Made by a program: the position numbers and the translations under genes. 64,000 bases of DNA from contig CM022377.1 of NCBI GenBank assembly GCA_011800155.1, positions 62,001 through 126,000 on the forward strand, in the 5' to 3' direction. The stretch's first letter is position 1. Each line of letters starts with the position of its first letter. Under the pieces are notes generated by a model. The model saw nothing but the letters and a program-made list of their open reading frames with translations, searched no databases and was not told the origin of the DNA. Below, piece by piece: positions 21,491 through 33,259 of this stretch. This stretch comes from Flammulina velutipes. Its lineage: Eukaryota > Basidiomycota > Agaricomycetes > Agaricales > Physalacriaceae.

Positions 21491-23455
21491 GTGCCTAAAA
21501 AGGACAAGGATGGAACACGACCTGATGGCTATCGCGCGATTGGTCTTGAGAGCTGTGTACTCAAGTTCATCACACTTCTAATGCATACCCGTCTTTTCAA
21601 CTGGGCCACAAAAGAAGGACACATTCCGGCTTCTCAAAACGGCTTCCAAGCGGGCCATCGTACCAATAACAATATGTTCATTCTTCGCACGCTCATTGAG
21701 AAATCTCTTGCGCAAGGATCTACTGTATGGACGGCATTCGTTGATATTAGCAATGCATTCCCATCCACAAATCACGATGCTTTATGGATGAAGCTCTTCG
21801 AGATGGGAGTAACCGGGAAAATGTTTGACTGGCTTCGAACCCTATATCGTGACATGGTGTACACTGTTGCTCAAGGAAGCGCACTCTCAGACGACTTCAA
21901 GGCTAGGATGGGTGTACTCATGGGAGACCCCGCGTCCCCCACCCTATGGATTCTCTTCATGCACGATCTCAAGATTGTGGACCACCCGGACGATCTCTTT
22001 CTTATCAACATGCTCATTGCACACCTTGAACATGCAGATGATATTGTCCTACTAAGTGGTTCCGACATTGGACTGCAGGAGCATCTCAATGATCTAACGG
22101 CTTGGTGTATCAAAAACTCCCTGTCAGTCAATGCAACCAAATCCTGGATTATGGTCTTTGGTCATGTACCTGAGGAGCTCCCGACTTTCCTGATCGACGG
22201 GGGCGCTGTCCGCTATACAACAAAGCACACCTATGTGGGCACAACAATCTCGTGCACGAAGGATATGTTCTCACTCCACCGGGAGGCTATGGCGAAATCT
22301 GCCAGGAAGACAGCAAACGGCCTTTTCTCCATTGAGAGAGTCCTCGGGACTCTGCCCCCAATCGACGGGCGCACTCTCTACAATGCACGGATCGACCCCT
22401 ACCTGATAAACGGTGCCGACATAATCATTGACCCTACTTCATCCGCGGGAAAGGATCTCTTGGACGTCCAACTGACGGTACTCCGCAGGCTCCTAGGCGT
22501 CAACAGCCAATCGATGACGGCACCTCTTTTCACTGAATTGAACATCTTGCCGCTCCCTTATCGTCGTGTTACAATGGCATTGCGCTTCCTCAAGCATATG
22601 CTCAATGGAACAAAATCTAGACTTCTTCCTGAGGCTCTCGATGTCTGTGCTTCACTTCGCCGGGACGGCCATAAGAACTGGCTATCGGATCTATGTACCG
22701 CACTCGCTAACCTCGAATGTCCTATCTCCTGTGAAATGCCGAAGGAAATGATAATCCCGATGGACATTAGATCCTGCACTCCTTCGGCAGTCGACACAAT
22801 GATTAAAGCTGTGAGCAAGCTGGCGAAGTCTACCCTGCAAGCGAAGATAGATATCTCTGTCCGTTGTTATCTACTGCACAACCGTCTCGAGCCTTTGCCG
22901 TATCCGGAGAAACCAGCTTATAAAGCCCTATTTGTTCGACACTATCTGCATCTTTCAGTACCGAAACACAGGAAAGCACTCATTAGATTGCTTCTCTCGG
23001 ATCATCCGTTAGCGCTGGAGCAGCTTCGCCGTACTGACCGTTTCCATGACTTCGTACCAAGAGACGAGCACCTTTGTCGGCTGTGTGGCGTAAGCGTGGA
23101 AACGCCGGAACATGCAATCTTATTATGCAAGGCGGACAACGATCTTGTAAATGCTCGCGCGACGGCTCTCTCTATCGTACAAAAAACATCCCTGCGGCTC
23201 AACCCATCACTCATAAGTGAACTGAATGCCCTCGACACTCTCAAGGCTCTCATATTCCAAAATGTCTGCCTACCCGTTATTGCTAAATTGGTTTACAATG
23301 TTATGGAGATATACAAGACTTTTGAACTGCCCCGGCCACGGAGAGATACCCCACTACCAGTGCAGAGGCTATGGCGCAAGAAGATCCCGGGAGCGCGCGC
23401 CTTGCCGCCCAGGAAAGACGCTGACTCCGACTCCGACTCTGATTATATACCTTGA
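21491..23455 (+). mobile_element. Non-LTR (LINE-like) reverse transcriptase, 5'-truncated
   Basis: An open frame of about 654 codons starts inside the RT domain (PKKDKDGTRPDGYRAIGL). The RT motifs follow in order: AFVDISNAFPSTNHDALW (motif A with the first catalytic Asp), GVLMGDPASPTLW (motif B region) and EHADDIVLLSG (motif C). In motif C the usual aromatic residue before ADD is His. A C-terminal zinc-knuckle-like CRLCGV...PEHAILLC (Cys-Cys-His-Cys) is present near residue 530, and the end is Asp/Ser-rich. No apurinic endonuclease domain and no ATG at the start are seen, so the 5' part is missing, as is usual for LINE copies. No LTRs flank it. The frame is otherwise free of stops, which suggests a young insertion or selection. 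Confidence 0.82.
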
Positions 23456-24369
23456 TAATATAATCATTTTTTGACCACCCATTCTGCATGCTCCCTATTA
23501 CAACGGCGACAGACTGTAGGTCTGTAATCGAGGTGATTTATTTACCTTTGAAGCAGTAGCGAGAGAGTACTTGCGACCCCTTGAAACATAGGGATATCCC
23601 AAGTATCACTCAACTTCTGCGTGAGACTTGAGGTTCGCCACCCATCAAAGTCTCACAAGCGGTCGTTCCTTATTGGGACCACAGACCGTCACTACCTACC
23701 TGCCTACCTACCGTGACAATATCATCCACTGATGTCTGCTCTCCTAGTTCCATTTTATGTGTAAATCTCACCAACTGTATACAATCATCAATGCAGTGAA
23801 ATACCACTTCCAATGAACGCCTCGCCATTCATGAGGAGTTAGTGTGTGGATTCTTGTCTCTGCCTTTCTTTCTTTCCTCCGGGACTTCTTCACAACACTC
23901 GTCTAGTCCTGTCCACCAACAATACACCTTGGAAGGATTCGACGTGTAAACACCTATGGTACGTCGTCTGTAAGAACATCGAACGACACGATTATATGAT
24001 CGCAATTGCTGCTTCGGGTATTTTGACGTCGCCACACTTACGTTTTGAGACGTTCAATTGGCCTCTGGGTTTGTGGACTGTCAGTGCAGCCAGCCAGTGT
24101 ATGGGAGAGACATCGGACTTGTATTGAGCGGGCTCAGTGCTGCGTAAGCACCGTGCAGGGGACGACAATAATTTACATTGCCTGGGCCCGGCGAACAAGA
24201 TATTTTTGCAGCGTCATATCGATCAACGAAAGCAAAGGGGTACGCATTCTTATTCTCTCTTCCAGAACGCATTCTGGTGATACACTTCGTCTGCGTCGTC
24301 TCGGACAAACAGTCATGGTGGTAAGAGTGCAGCTCCGGGACGGAGTTTGAAAACCCGGCCAGAAAAGCC
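23456..24369. other. Intergenic after the RT frame; no gene recognised
   Basis: Short chance frames only. A small CTAC/CTGC run (CTACCTACCTGCCTACCTACC) lies near 23693-23713. The RT element's 3' end must be somewhere after 23455, but I cannot define it. Confidence 0.4.
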
Positions 24370-26843
24370 CACCCTATGCACTAGCCTTAATTAATTATAC
24401 CAGTCTAATAAGAGGGCATCGTCATACATTATCTGCTCTTGTTAGACTAGCCCATATAATTAATTGTCCCCTCCAGTATGATAATTAGTTGTCTGCACTG
24501 GTGCAGATTAGATACTAGATAGCTAGATAGAGATAGGCCAGATATGGACAGCAGATAGATAGCAGCATTGATAGGATGAGCAGGGAATGGGGATATGTGG
24601 CATCAGGAACTACAGATCAGGGGAAATGATGGGGCTGATGGGGCAGGGGATGGGGGATGGGGGCAGGGGGATTGGGGGCAGGGTACAATTGTGGCACCAG
24701 CATAAATGCTGGGCTATTGCCAGGATATAGGGTGGGTATATGGGGGGTATATAGAGAGTGTAAAATAGAAAGTCTTAAAAGTAGCAGGAACAGGCAAGGA
24801 CAGGTGGTAGCTGCTGAAACCAGCAATAAACGATGTGTGGCGCATTTTTGACGAGGAGCACATACCTCGGATCCACTAGGCGTTAGTCTGGCTGTATTCT
24901 CCTTAAAATTTAGATGTGTGCAGCATAAAGAACCATGTGAAAAGACGAAGAACTGGTTGAGAAACAAGCCAAACATTAATGAAAATCCCTTAAAAAGTAC
25001 CAAAAAGGGAGCAGCACTTTGCCCTCGCATTGGGGTGACCCAAAACCACTTGGAGGTCGTCCATAAACCTTTGGGGCATTGCATATAACACTTAGTTAGG
25101 TCCCCAGGTCAACAGAACCCTTAGATATGATCAAAATACCAAAAAATTCCGCCACACTTCGTCGAGCCACTCCACCTACTTTCCATGACCTGGGGACACC
25201 TTATATTCGAAGATATATGTATATAGTCTTATAATCATGAGTTAGATGAAGTCTGGAGTGTGAAAAATGCGGTCAAAACCTTGGATATACCTCAAATAAT
25301 GTCCCCCAAGAAAGCACACATACCATCAACTTCCCCTGACCTGTGGGTCGTCCCAATGTGTTCTATTATCATTATAGATGATGTATTAACACCCTAGAGG
25401 TGTCCCTAGTGTGGCAAAATGCGAATATAAATGGTACAATAATTTATATCCCCTCCTTCTACAGCAAGAACCACCCCAACTATCACACATCTGAGTGGTG
25501 GACTATTGATTTCAACATCATACAATGTGTTTTTAGCTTCCCAGAATATGTCCCAGATTGAACACCCTTCAATATAGAGCATAGACATTTGAGAATTAGT
25601 ACAAAGATCATATCCTCACCATGTATCAAAGGGGTGTATCTTCGAGGTCTACCTGTGACCTGGGCCCCAAGATATCATCTATATGATGTCAAATGACTAT
25701 TAGAACAGTCCTAAAGATGTAAATATGCGAACCAGTGGGTGTACTTGAGGAGGAAGGGTGAATAAGGGTTCACCTAGTATCATGAATGTTCGCATTTTGC
25801 CACACTAGGGACACCTCTAGGGTGTTAATACATCATCTATAATGATAATAGAACACATTGGGACGACCCACAGGTCAGGGGAAGTTGATGGTATGTGTGC
25901 TTTCTTGGGGGACATTATTTGAGGTATATCCAAGGTTTTGACCGCATTTTTCACACTCCAGACTTCATCTAACTCATGATTATAAGACTATATACATATA
26001 TCTTCGAATATAAGGTGTCCCCAGGTCATGGAAAGTAGGTGGAGTGGCTCGACGAAGTGTGGCGGAATTTTTTGGTATTTTGATCATATCTAAGGGTTCT
26101 GTTGACCTGGGGACCTAACTAAGTGTTATATGCAATGCCCCAAAGGTTTATGTACGACCTCCAAGTGGTTTTGGGTCACCCCAATGCGAGGGCAAAGTGC
26201 TGCTCCCTTTTTGGTACTTTTTAAGGGATTTTCATTAATGTTTGGCTTGTTTCTCAACCAGTTCTTCGTCTTTTCACATGGTTCTTTATGCTGCACACAT
26301 CTAAATTTTAAGGAGAATACAGCCAGACTAACGCCTAGTGGATCCGAGGTATGTGCTCCTCGTCAAAAATGCGCCACACATCGTTTATTGCTGGTTTCAG
26401 CAGCTACCACCTGTCCTTGCCTGTTCCTGCTACTTTTAAGACTTTCTATTTTACACTCTCTATATACCCCCCATATACCCACCCTATATCCTGGCAATAG
26501 CCCAGCATTTATGCTGGTGCCACAATTGTACCCTGCCCCAATCCCCCTGCCCCCATCCCCCATCCCCTGCCCCATCAGCCCCATCATTTCCCCTGATCTG
26601 TAGTTCCTGATGCCACATATCCCTATTCCCTGCTCATCCTATCAATGCTGCTATCTATCTGCTGTCCATATCTGGCCTATCTCTATCTAGCTATCTAGTA
26701 TCTAATCTGCACCAGTGCAGACAACTAATTATCATACTGGAGGGGACAATTAATTATATGGGCTAGTCTAACAAGAGCAGATAATGTATGACGATGCCCT
26801 CTTATTAGACTGGTATAATTAATTAAGGCTAGTGCATAGGGTG
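24370..26843. mobile_element. Foldback element: 1.06 kb inverted repeat arms, 7-8 bp target duplication
   Basis: The left arm (24370-25425) and right arm (25789-26843) are reverse complements over about 1056 bp. I found only three differences by eye: one G indel near 24678, and substitutions near 24588 and 25067. A 363 bp unique spacer separates them. Ends read CACCCTATGCACTAG... and ...CTAGTGCATAGGGTG. The element is flanked by AAAAGCC at 24363-24369 and 26844-26850, with a shared G that could extend the duplication to 8 bp. That size suits the hAT superfamily. No transposase is visible, so it would be non-autonomous. A transcript would form a very long hairpin. The same arm-derived open frame appears at 24617-25084 (-) and 26130-26603 (+) and is not taken as a gene. 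Confidence 0.9.
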
Positions 26844-26999
26844 AAAAGCCATGCACGTTGCGGCATCGCATGATCCAACTTGAGTGCGAACGGCTTGACC
26901 GCAATGTACTAGCGTACGGTGTTCATTCTTTTTTGGCGCAATTCATAGACCTGGTCATAGATTTAGTGGTTTCATACCCAATCTTGTACCGCCATCATG

Positions 27000-27230
27000 T
27001 CAATAATTCCAAGGCTCCAACTGAATGTACTGCTGAGGGCGCGGAATTATGTAGGAGTGTTTTGTAAGATATGAGCTAAACTCTACCATCGCCACCAATT
27101 TTATCGTTACGATTCTCTCAATAAAGCAAACACCACAGTGTTCCGGATAGATCGACGCGGAGGCAATGATCCGAACAATCTCATCCCAATGTGGATGTTT
27201 ACACTTGATGGACGACAATAAGAGATTTTA
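27000..27230 (-). pseudogene. C-terminal fragment of orphan family C
   Basis: The minus strand encodes SSIKCKHPHWDEIVRIIASASI, the same segment as at 15.65 kb and 57.15 kb. It lies head-to-head with the F-box/LRR pseudogene at 27335, as in the 15.6 kb unit. Confidence 0.5.
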
Positions 27231-27334
27231 TCATGCCGGAGGACAAAGACCCAACGGCAAAACAATGAAAGACGTGTGTTTAGCATATATGAGGACTACA
27301 ACATACTGTCTTATACACCCATCTAGTGCAGCTC

Positions 27335-28741
27335 ATGGAGCTCATGGTTATGGAACTCATTCCTGCAAGACTCCCCTCAGCTTCGCCTATCGGCTCCCTC
27401 TCTGATGATGTCCTATCTCTCATATTCCACTCCTGCAAAAAATCCACCTCGTATCGCGAGATTGACGGAGAGAACGACTCCCTTCGCACAGACCACCCCC
27501 CTTGGGTTCTGTCTCAAGTGTCCCGGGGCTGGCGCGCCCTTGTCCTATCATCCCCTCTCTTATGGTCCGACGTCAAAATCGACATGGAAGAATATGTGAC
27601 ATCCCGTCACCGTGCCTCGTATATCCCATTCTTACTCGACCTAACCCTCCAAAGGAGCCGCAATGTCGAACTAAATGTCGAAATCCGTGATGTTTACAGA
27701 CAGGGACTGTATGAGAATCAGAGATACAGTCTCATCAGGAACTATCTCGCCCCACTGTTCTCTACGACTTCACGTTGGCGCCATCTGGAGATATCCACTT
27801 AGCCCGAGGTCTTCAAAATGCTATCGGGGGACTCATTTGCATGTCTCCGTAGCCTCAGGATGTGTTTGCTGGGCAACACAGACCACGAGAGCTACCTCAA
27901 TATCTTCCGCAACTCCCCCAAGCTCACTCAACTGCGTTTGGATGCCAGTATGTCCGGCGGAAGATGGTACAACACTCAATTTACCTGTGTTATCCAGACC
28001 ATAACCCTTCCTTGGGGTGGAATTCGACTCTTCAGCACTCCCATTGCCGGACTCGTTAATCTTCCTCAAATGCCGTACTTGGAGGAGCTGCACATCACCC
28101 AGGGAGCCATCTTCGCTATCGAACCCTCTGCTCTTGTCCTTCCTCGAGCTACCCTACCCTTCCTTCACACCATTAAATCTACCCAATCTATCGGCCCTCT
28201 TCTCCTCGAAGCCTCAAGATGTATCATTGCTCCAGCATTGAGAATCCTCACACTACAAATGTGTCCGATCCCTCCGGAGCCATATCTCCCGGACTTCGAC
28301 GATATCGACAAAGTAACCGACTTGTCAATCAAATTCAAGGTCGGGCGTGGCATGGATATCAATGTCGATGCGGAGTTTGTCGCCTTTTTGTCTCGTGCCC
28401 GATCCGTTGAGACTTTGTCTTTGGGGTCTAATTGTGGTGTCCCGGCTACGATGAAAGCCATAGGAGGCGGTCAAATCTTACCCAAGTTGACCGCATTGTC
28501 CTTGCATATTTCTAGCATATGCAAGGATGAAGGGGACGTTGTGGATATGCTTGAACGTCGAATTCGTTGTCCTGTGAATCCTTTCTCTTAACTCACAGTT
28601 GTTCACTCGGATTGGCACAGAAGGAGAATGTCTTTTGGAGAACCAATGTCAATGTCAGCGATAGTGAAAGATGTCGGGTTATTGAGGAGATGGGTTAGGC
28701 TCTGTAGACTTACTGTCGTTCATTTTGTTTGTGAAGACTAG
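27335..28741 (+). pseudogene. F-box / LRR gene with two premature stops
   Basis: The sequence is nearly identical to the intact gene at 62524-63921. It has the same F-box (SLSDDVLSLIFHSCKKS), the same LRR body and the same end at 28741. A TAG at 27800-27802 replaces a Tyr codon and a TAA at 28589-28591 replaces a Glu codon of the 62.5 kb copy. No other frame break is seen, so inactivation is recent. Full-length reading would be about 468 codons. Removing neither stop by splicing is plausible, because no introns occur in the paralogs. Confidence 0.85.
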
Positions 28742-28839
28742 CTGTACTTATTTATTCAACAGAATCTTAATATCCTGGCATCTCCTACTGATAATTCGCC
28801 CATACTAGGATAAATCCAGGCGTACGTTGCTAGCAGTGA

Positions 28840-29120
28840 TGCATTTTAGGTCCATCGTGAGCGTTCACAGCCTCATTTGGCCAGCCGGAAAACGCCGAAA
28901 CCTCTTTACTTTCTACCGTTACATTGAACCTGCGCTGGTTGCAAAGCCTGGTTGTTGAAGTCAATGCCATTTTGACCATCATATTGTTCGATGCGCTCGA
29001 TCCACAGCTTGTGCAGGCCCTTCCTCTGACATCTCCAGACCTGCGCCACATTCCGAGAGGTTGTGGGAGCGGGTAGAAAAATGGAAACAGAGAGGAAGAC
29101 CTACTATTGTACCAGCATTG
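28840..29120 (-). pseudogene. Remnant of the F-box-like gene's 3' part
   Basis: The spacer block near 28860-28910 and the stretch around 29050-29110 (a CCACAACCTCTCGGAATGTGG-like text, reverse orientation) match the end of the F-box-like gene at 12.9 kb and the remnant at 62.1-62.2 kb. Only scraps of the coding region remain. Confidence 0.5.
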
Positions 29121-29399
29121 TCTACTATTACGCGCCGGAATCGTCAATTGGTACATCTTTGTAAGTAACAAGATATCATTCATGTCTTTGCCAATCTCGT
29201 TTGTTCCTGTGCGTCATGATTTTACAATTGCGGAATTGCCTTCGCTTGAACGTCAAAATGGGTACATACATAATCGCACTAGTTCGCTCACTATGCACAA
29301 TTCTCAACCTACAACGATCATAAAAGTAAGCGAACACAACGTCCACTGGGCTGAGCGTAACATACATATAACGTCCGATACATGAACAACCTAGATGCT

Positions 29400-30240
29400 A
29401 GATAAAGGACACGCCACGACGAGATGTTACATCACCCCATGAGCCACACCAAAATGCCCCCGCACTTCCATAACGGTACACTAACCCACTCTCCAGAAGG
29501 CATGGATGCCCAACTTGCTCCCTACGGCCTTCACTTTGAGCAGACCCACATCCCACTCCCACCAGCGCAGGAGCTGGGCATCCAGTCGACAAATGACGAA
29601 GACGAAAAACGGGATTGCAAGGGAGCGGTCCGTGAGGTTTGAGCGGCCCATCCGAGTCGTACTTTTGCCTATGGTCGTCGGTTTGGGAAGGTGCAAGGGT
29701 CGTATTCGCGAGAGACAGTGCGAGCTTTCGGGGAGGAAGTCGGTCGGTGATGGTGTAGAATCGCCATTGTCTACAGGCGACTTGACGAAAGATAGTTCCG
29801 TCATGAATGGGCAGATCCAAGCCTGCGGTTCCTTTCTTTGCTCGTCTCGTCTTCGGAGATTCGGAGAGCGTGAAATTTCGGAAAAGGCACAATGATTACG
29901 GAATTGAGTCGTCGGTGAGCGACGATGACTGTCCCCCAGCGTCGGCGATGGAGTTGACGATTTCGAGGGAGTAGCGTAACCAGAGGATGGATTTGAAGAT
30001 TTCAGTCCCCAGACCCTCGCCGAGTATGTGGCAACGACGGTTTTGGAGTAAGACACTGAGCGATTCGAGGCGATCTTTGCTTTTCGTCTTTGGTTGGTAG
30101 CAGCGGGGATGGAGACGATCGAACCATCCGAGTCGTGGGGGAAAGTTCGCGGGATCGAGGGCAAGGCCTGCCTGTCAATCCAACAGCGGCAACGTTGATG
30201 GTGACGACACCGGAATGTTGAATGCCTGTCATCACGCCGA
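29400..30240 (-). repeat. Repeat family G, copy 1 (decayed)
   Basis: The sequence is a close inverted duplicate of 61135-61900. Several overlapping minus-strand frames are open (for example a segment reading RRAKKGTAGLDLPIHDGTIF), but none carries a recognisable domain. Frames differ between the copies. It is part of the large inverted duplication that also carries the F-box/LRR paralogs. Confidence 0.65.
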
Positions 30241-30249
30241 GGGAGCGCT

Positions 30250-31280
30250 GACGAGGGCGAGTAGAACTTGGAGGAAGTCCGTGGCGGAACTTATTTCCTT
30301 ACCTTTCCTTCACTTCATCCTTGCTTCATCCTTACTTTATTTGGCAACTTCCGCATGTCCCGGGTTTGTTCGGCCCATGTCACGGTCGTTGCCGCAGTGC
30401 CGTTTCATCCATTTTCATGTCTTTCAGCCAAATTGAATACCTGTTAAGCATTTTGCTACATACTATGGGCCCATATCAAGTCATTCTGATGGAAATCATA
30501 GGGAGAAAACTTGTGGTACACACTTTGCACTGTTTTCCTGGGTGGGATAGACTACACCGTGACTGATGGCTATTCAACGCTTTCCTCTTTAGTCTTGTAG
30601 CATTGTACATTCGTTCACTTGTGTTAGGGTTCATCTACCTCATAATAAATTCCTCCATCACTTCCATCCTCATTCCTCTCCATTTCCTCCATTTACTCAG
30701 TACCTTCCTTCACGTTCGCTGTGCCTTCCTTCACCTTCCTTCACATGATCCATGCCTTCCTTCATCTGCTTCATGCTTTACTTCACTTACTTTATGTCTT
30801 CCTTCGCTTGCACCAAGCCTTCTTTTAAGTTCATCCTGTTTCATCTATGCCTTAGCTGTAATGTACAAGTCAACAGTTGAACATTGAACCATATGGGTGT
30901 CCTTCTGTATCGAGTTCACTGGAGACGCTTCAGCTATGGCTGCTGGATATTTAGACTGTGAGATCCATGTTATCGGGCTCCGTTGCAGCGATCCGTACCA
31001 ACTGTACTTGGACGTCCCTCATGATGTTGCATCTTTCAGTGTCACCTTGTTTACATGCACTGCTCTTTCTCAACTTTGTGAGCATCCGACACTCCTCGTT
31101 GGCCCCGTTTTAGCCTGAGTGTGATCTACCTTCCGATCACATACATGCGAGAGAGCACCAAACTTCTCGCGGCGCCCCCCTTCTCGTCTCATCTTCCCAA
31201 GGGAACAGTTCAGTGACTTTCAGTAATTCTTATAGTAGATACCCATTCTACACCCTTGCTCTGTTCGACAGAACCCTTGC
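30250..31280. other. No gene; pyrimidine-rich imperfect repeat at 30640-30840
   Basis: The stretch 30640-30840 is strongly CT-biased on the plus strand. It repeats the word CCTTCCTTCA and variants at irregular 15-25 bp spacing, with at least six occurrences. Around it there are only short frames. A role as promoter tract or simple expansion cannot be told apart. Confidence 0.55.
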
Positions 31281-31289
31281 TCCGAGTTG

Positions 31290-33250
31290 AACTTACGCCA
31301 GATTACTTCAACTTACACGATTCCTTACGCTTCCGCCAACTAGGACTTATTTTTCCGCCGCGCATGCCTTACGCTACAGACTTCCGCCAATTTCATACTG
31401 CCCCGCTGACGACCGCCGTCGAGATATCGGTGAAGCGCTGTCCAAGGTTTCCCTTGGGCATTTCGTGTGCGAGAGTCCATAATGTCGAGATGATCGATCC
31501 GGAATTGGTTGCGCAGCGAAAGGGAATCGCGAGCTCCTCGAGGGCTGGGAGGCACTCTCAAGCTAAGTAGGTGATAGGACGTCAGGAAGATGTCCCTTGA
31601 GAACGGCCAGGCGACGGCTATGGTAGGGAGGACTAGGATCCGTCTGCGTTCCGTAATGGAGGAAGTAGGCGTAATGTAATAGGAAGGATGTCCTGGTGTG
31701 AGGATGAAGAGAAAAGTGTTCTTGGAGCGTTTCGACATGCAGGGGGACGATCGTTGTTGTCATCCTATGGTGATGTCAATAACTGGACTCGCGTGGCCTA
31801 AAACGGGACTTACGAAGATATCGAGCGGAATGGCCTGGTCCAATGGGAGATGTCTATGTGGGGGAAGGAGCGATGATAGAGAAATCGCCGTGCGATCTGC
31901 CCAGTAGATGGTTGGCCTACAACGCGATATAGAGACCTAAAGTCATGTCAGTTGAAAATCAAGAGATGTTCGAGACAGAGTACATACGGTACGTTCGTTG
32001 CAGATTCGGTGGGGACGGGGGCTTGTGAGATGGGACGGTCTTTACGGCAGGTGAAATGTTATCAGGCCCTTGGCCTGCTGCTTCAGAACGTAGAGGGGGC
32101 GTGGCAAAGTGGCAGCGAGTAAATATATGCGCGACCTCGCTGGTGCGCGCTCCCTCGTTGTCCCTCCTTCTTGCTGCCACGAGTTGAGTCTGCGTCCCCT
32201 CGTCCATGACCTAGCGCTTTCTCCGAGCTGCGATAACGTTAGTGATGTAGAATCGTGAGTGGTGATGCTGGCAGTACCTGTGATTATAACTAACATCCCC
32301 CCGACGCACGGATCCCCTTCATTATGACTGTTTGGTGCTGCAAGGAGTTGAATGAGGATGGAAGGATAAGTTAATTTAGATGGCTCACCATTCCAGTCGT
32401 TGTCATCGACGACGAAGGAATCATCACACTCGGTGCTTTGTGCGTCGCAGTGGGTCCAGTGAGGCGACGAGGATGTCAATGCAGGTATCGCCATGGGGGA
32501 GAGAGAGGAAGAGACAGGAATTCTGTCTTTTGACTCTAGCAACACCTAAGAGAGACGACTCCATCGACAAGGGAGCACTGACGACCACTGTTGGACGACG
32601 AGGCCCTGTCGAGAGGGAAGTACGCGCACTACCAAGCTTTTCCATGGGCAACGTGGATGCAAGAGTCGACGATCTCGAGGTTGCTGATAGAGGCGATGAC
32701 CTGGGCAGGTTACGCGGTGAATCGGACAGTCCGAGCTCCCCGAGAGTTTCGTTACCAAGGCATTGGTGGAGGCTTATGTTGGGAATAGACCATGGGAGCT
32801 ATGAGGAGGATGTGCGGCTTGACACGGACATGGTTGGTGGGTGGCTCGACGGAACACGGTCGCCTCAGGTCGCGATCTAGACAACAATGAGATGGCAGGT
32901 AGTAGATCAGATAGGAAACGATACACACAGCAAATCGTCCATGCTATGGGCCAGGAGGGGGAGGCTGGACATAGGTTCGAGTCACTAGAAGAGACATGCA
33001 ATGCTTCGAAATAGATCGCTTGCTGTTCGGGGCTACACGATGTCGACATGAGGGACGGGCGACGGAGAGACAGGAAGTGCGGTGATACCTGCGTCTTGAG
33101 TTTCCGGGAACGTTTCAAGTGGTGTTCTATGCCGAAATCAATGGGAAAATCAAGATTGTGTATAGAAGTACTTATAGCGATTAAGCAGTGTGTGGGTCGA
33201 CTTTCTCCGAGCCCGGTGCAAGGAGCATGCACTGGCGGTGCCACCTAAGA
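31290..33250 (-). repeat. Repeat family E, copy 1 (decayed multi-exon gene)
   Basis: The sequence matches 40355-42190 in the same orientation, and pieces of it lie at 58540-61110. On the minus strand one exon-like frame ends in ECDDSFVVDDNDWNG directly before a GTGAG donor. The 41.5 kb copy has EFDDSFVVDDNDRNG at the same place. Other frames are broken. I do not recognise the protein. Confidence 0.6.
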
Positions 33251-33259
33251 CGAGACGTG

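Noticed and set aside
21400..24360. LTR retrotransposon around the reverse transcriptase
   Set aside because: No long terminal repeats, gag, protease or integrase are seen. The RT motifs and C-terminal zinc knuckle fit a non-LTR element.
24617..26603. Mirrored open frames of about 155 codons in both arms of the foldback element
   Set aside because: They are the same sequence read from each arm, are low in complexity (Pro/Leu-rich end) and have no domain. They are a by-product of the palindrome, not two genes.
29400..30240. Protein-coding gene in repeat family G
   Set aside because: The frames are long but do not agree between the two copies and show no domain; kept as a repeat only.
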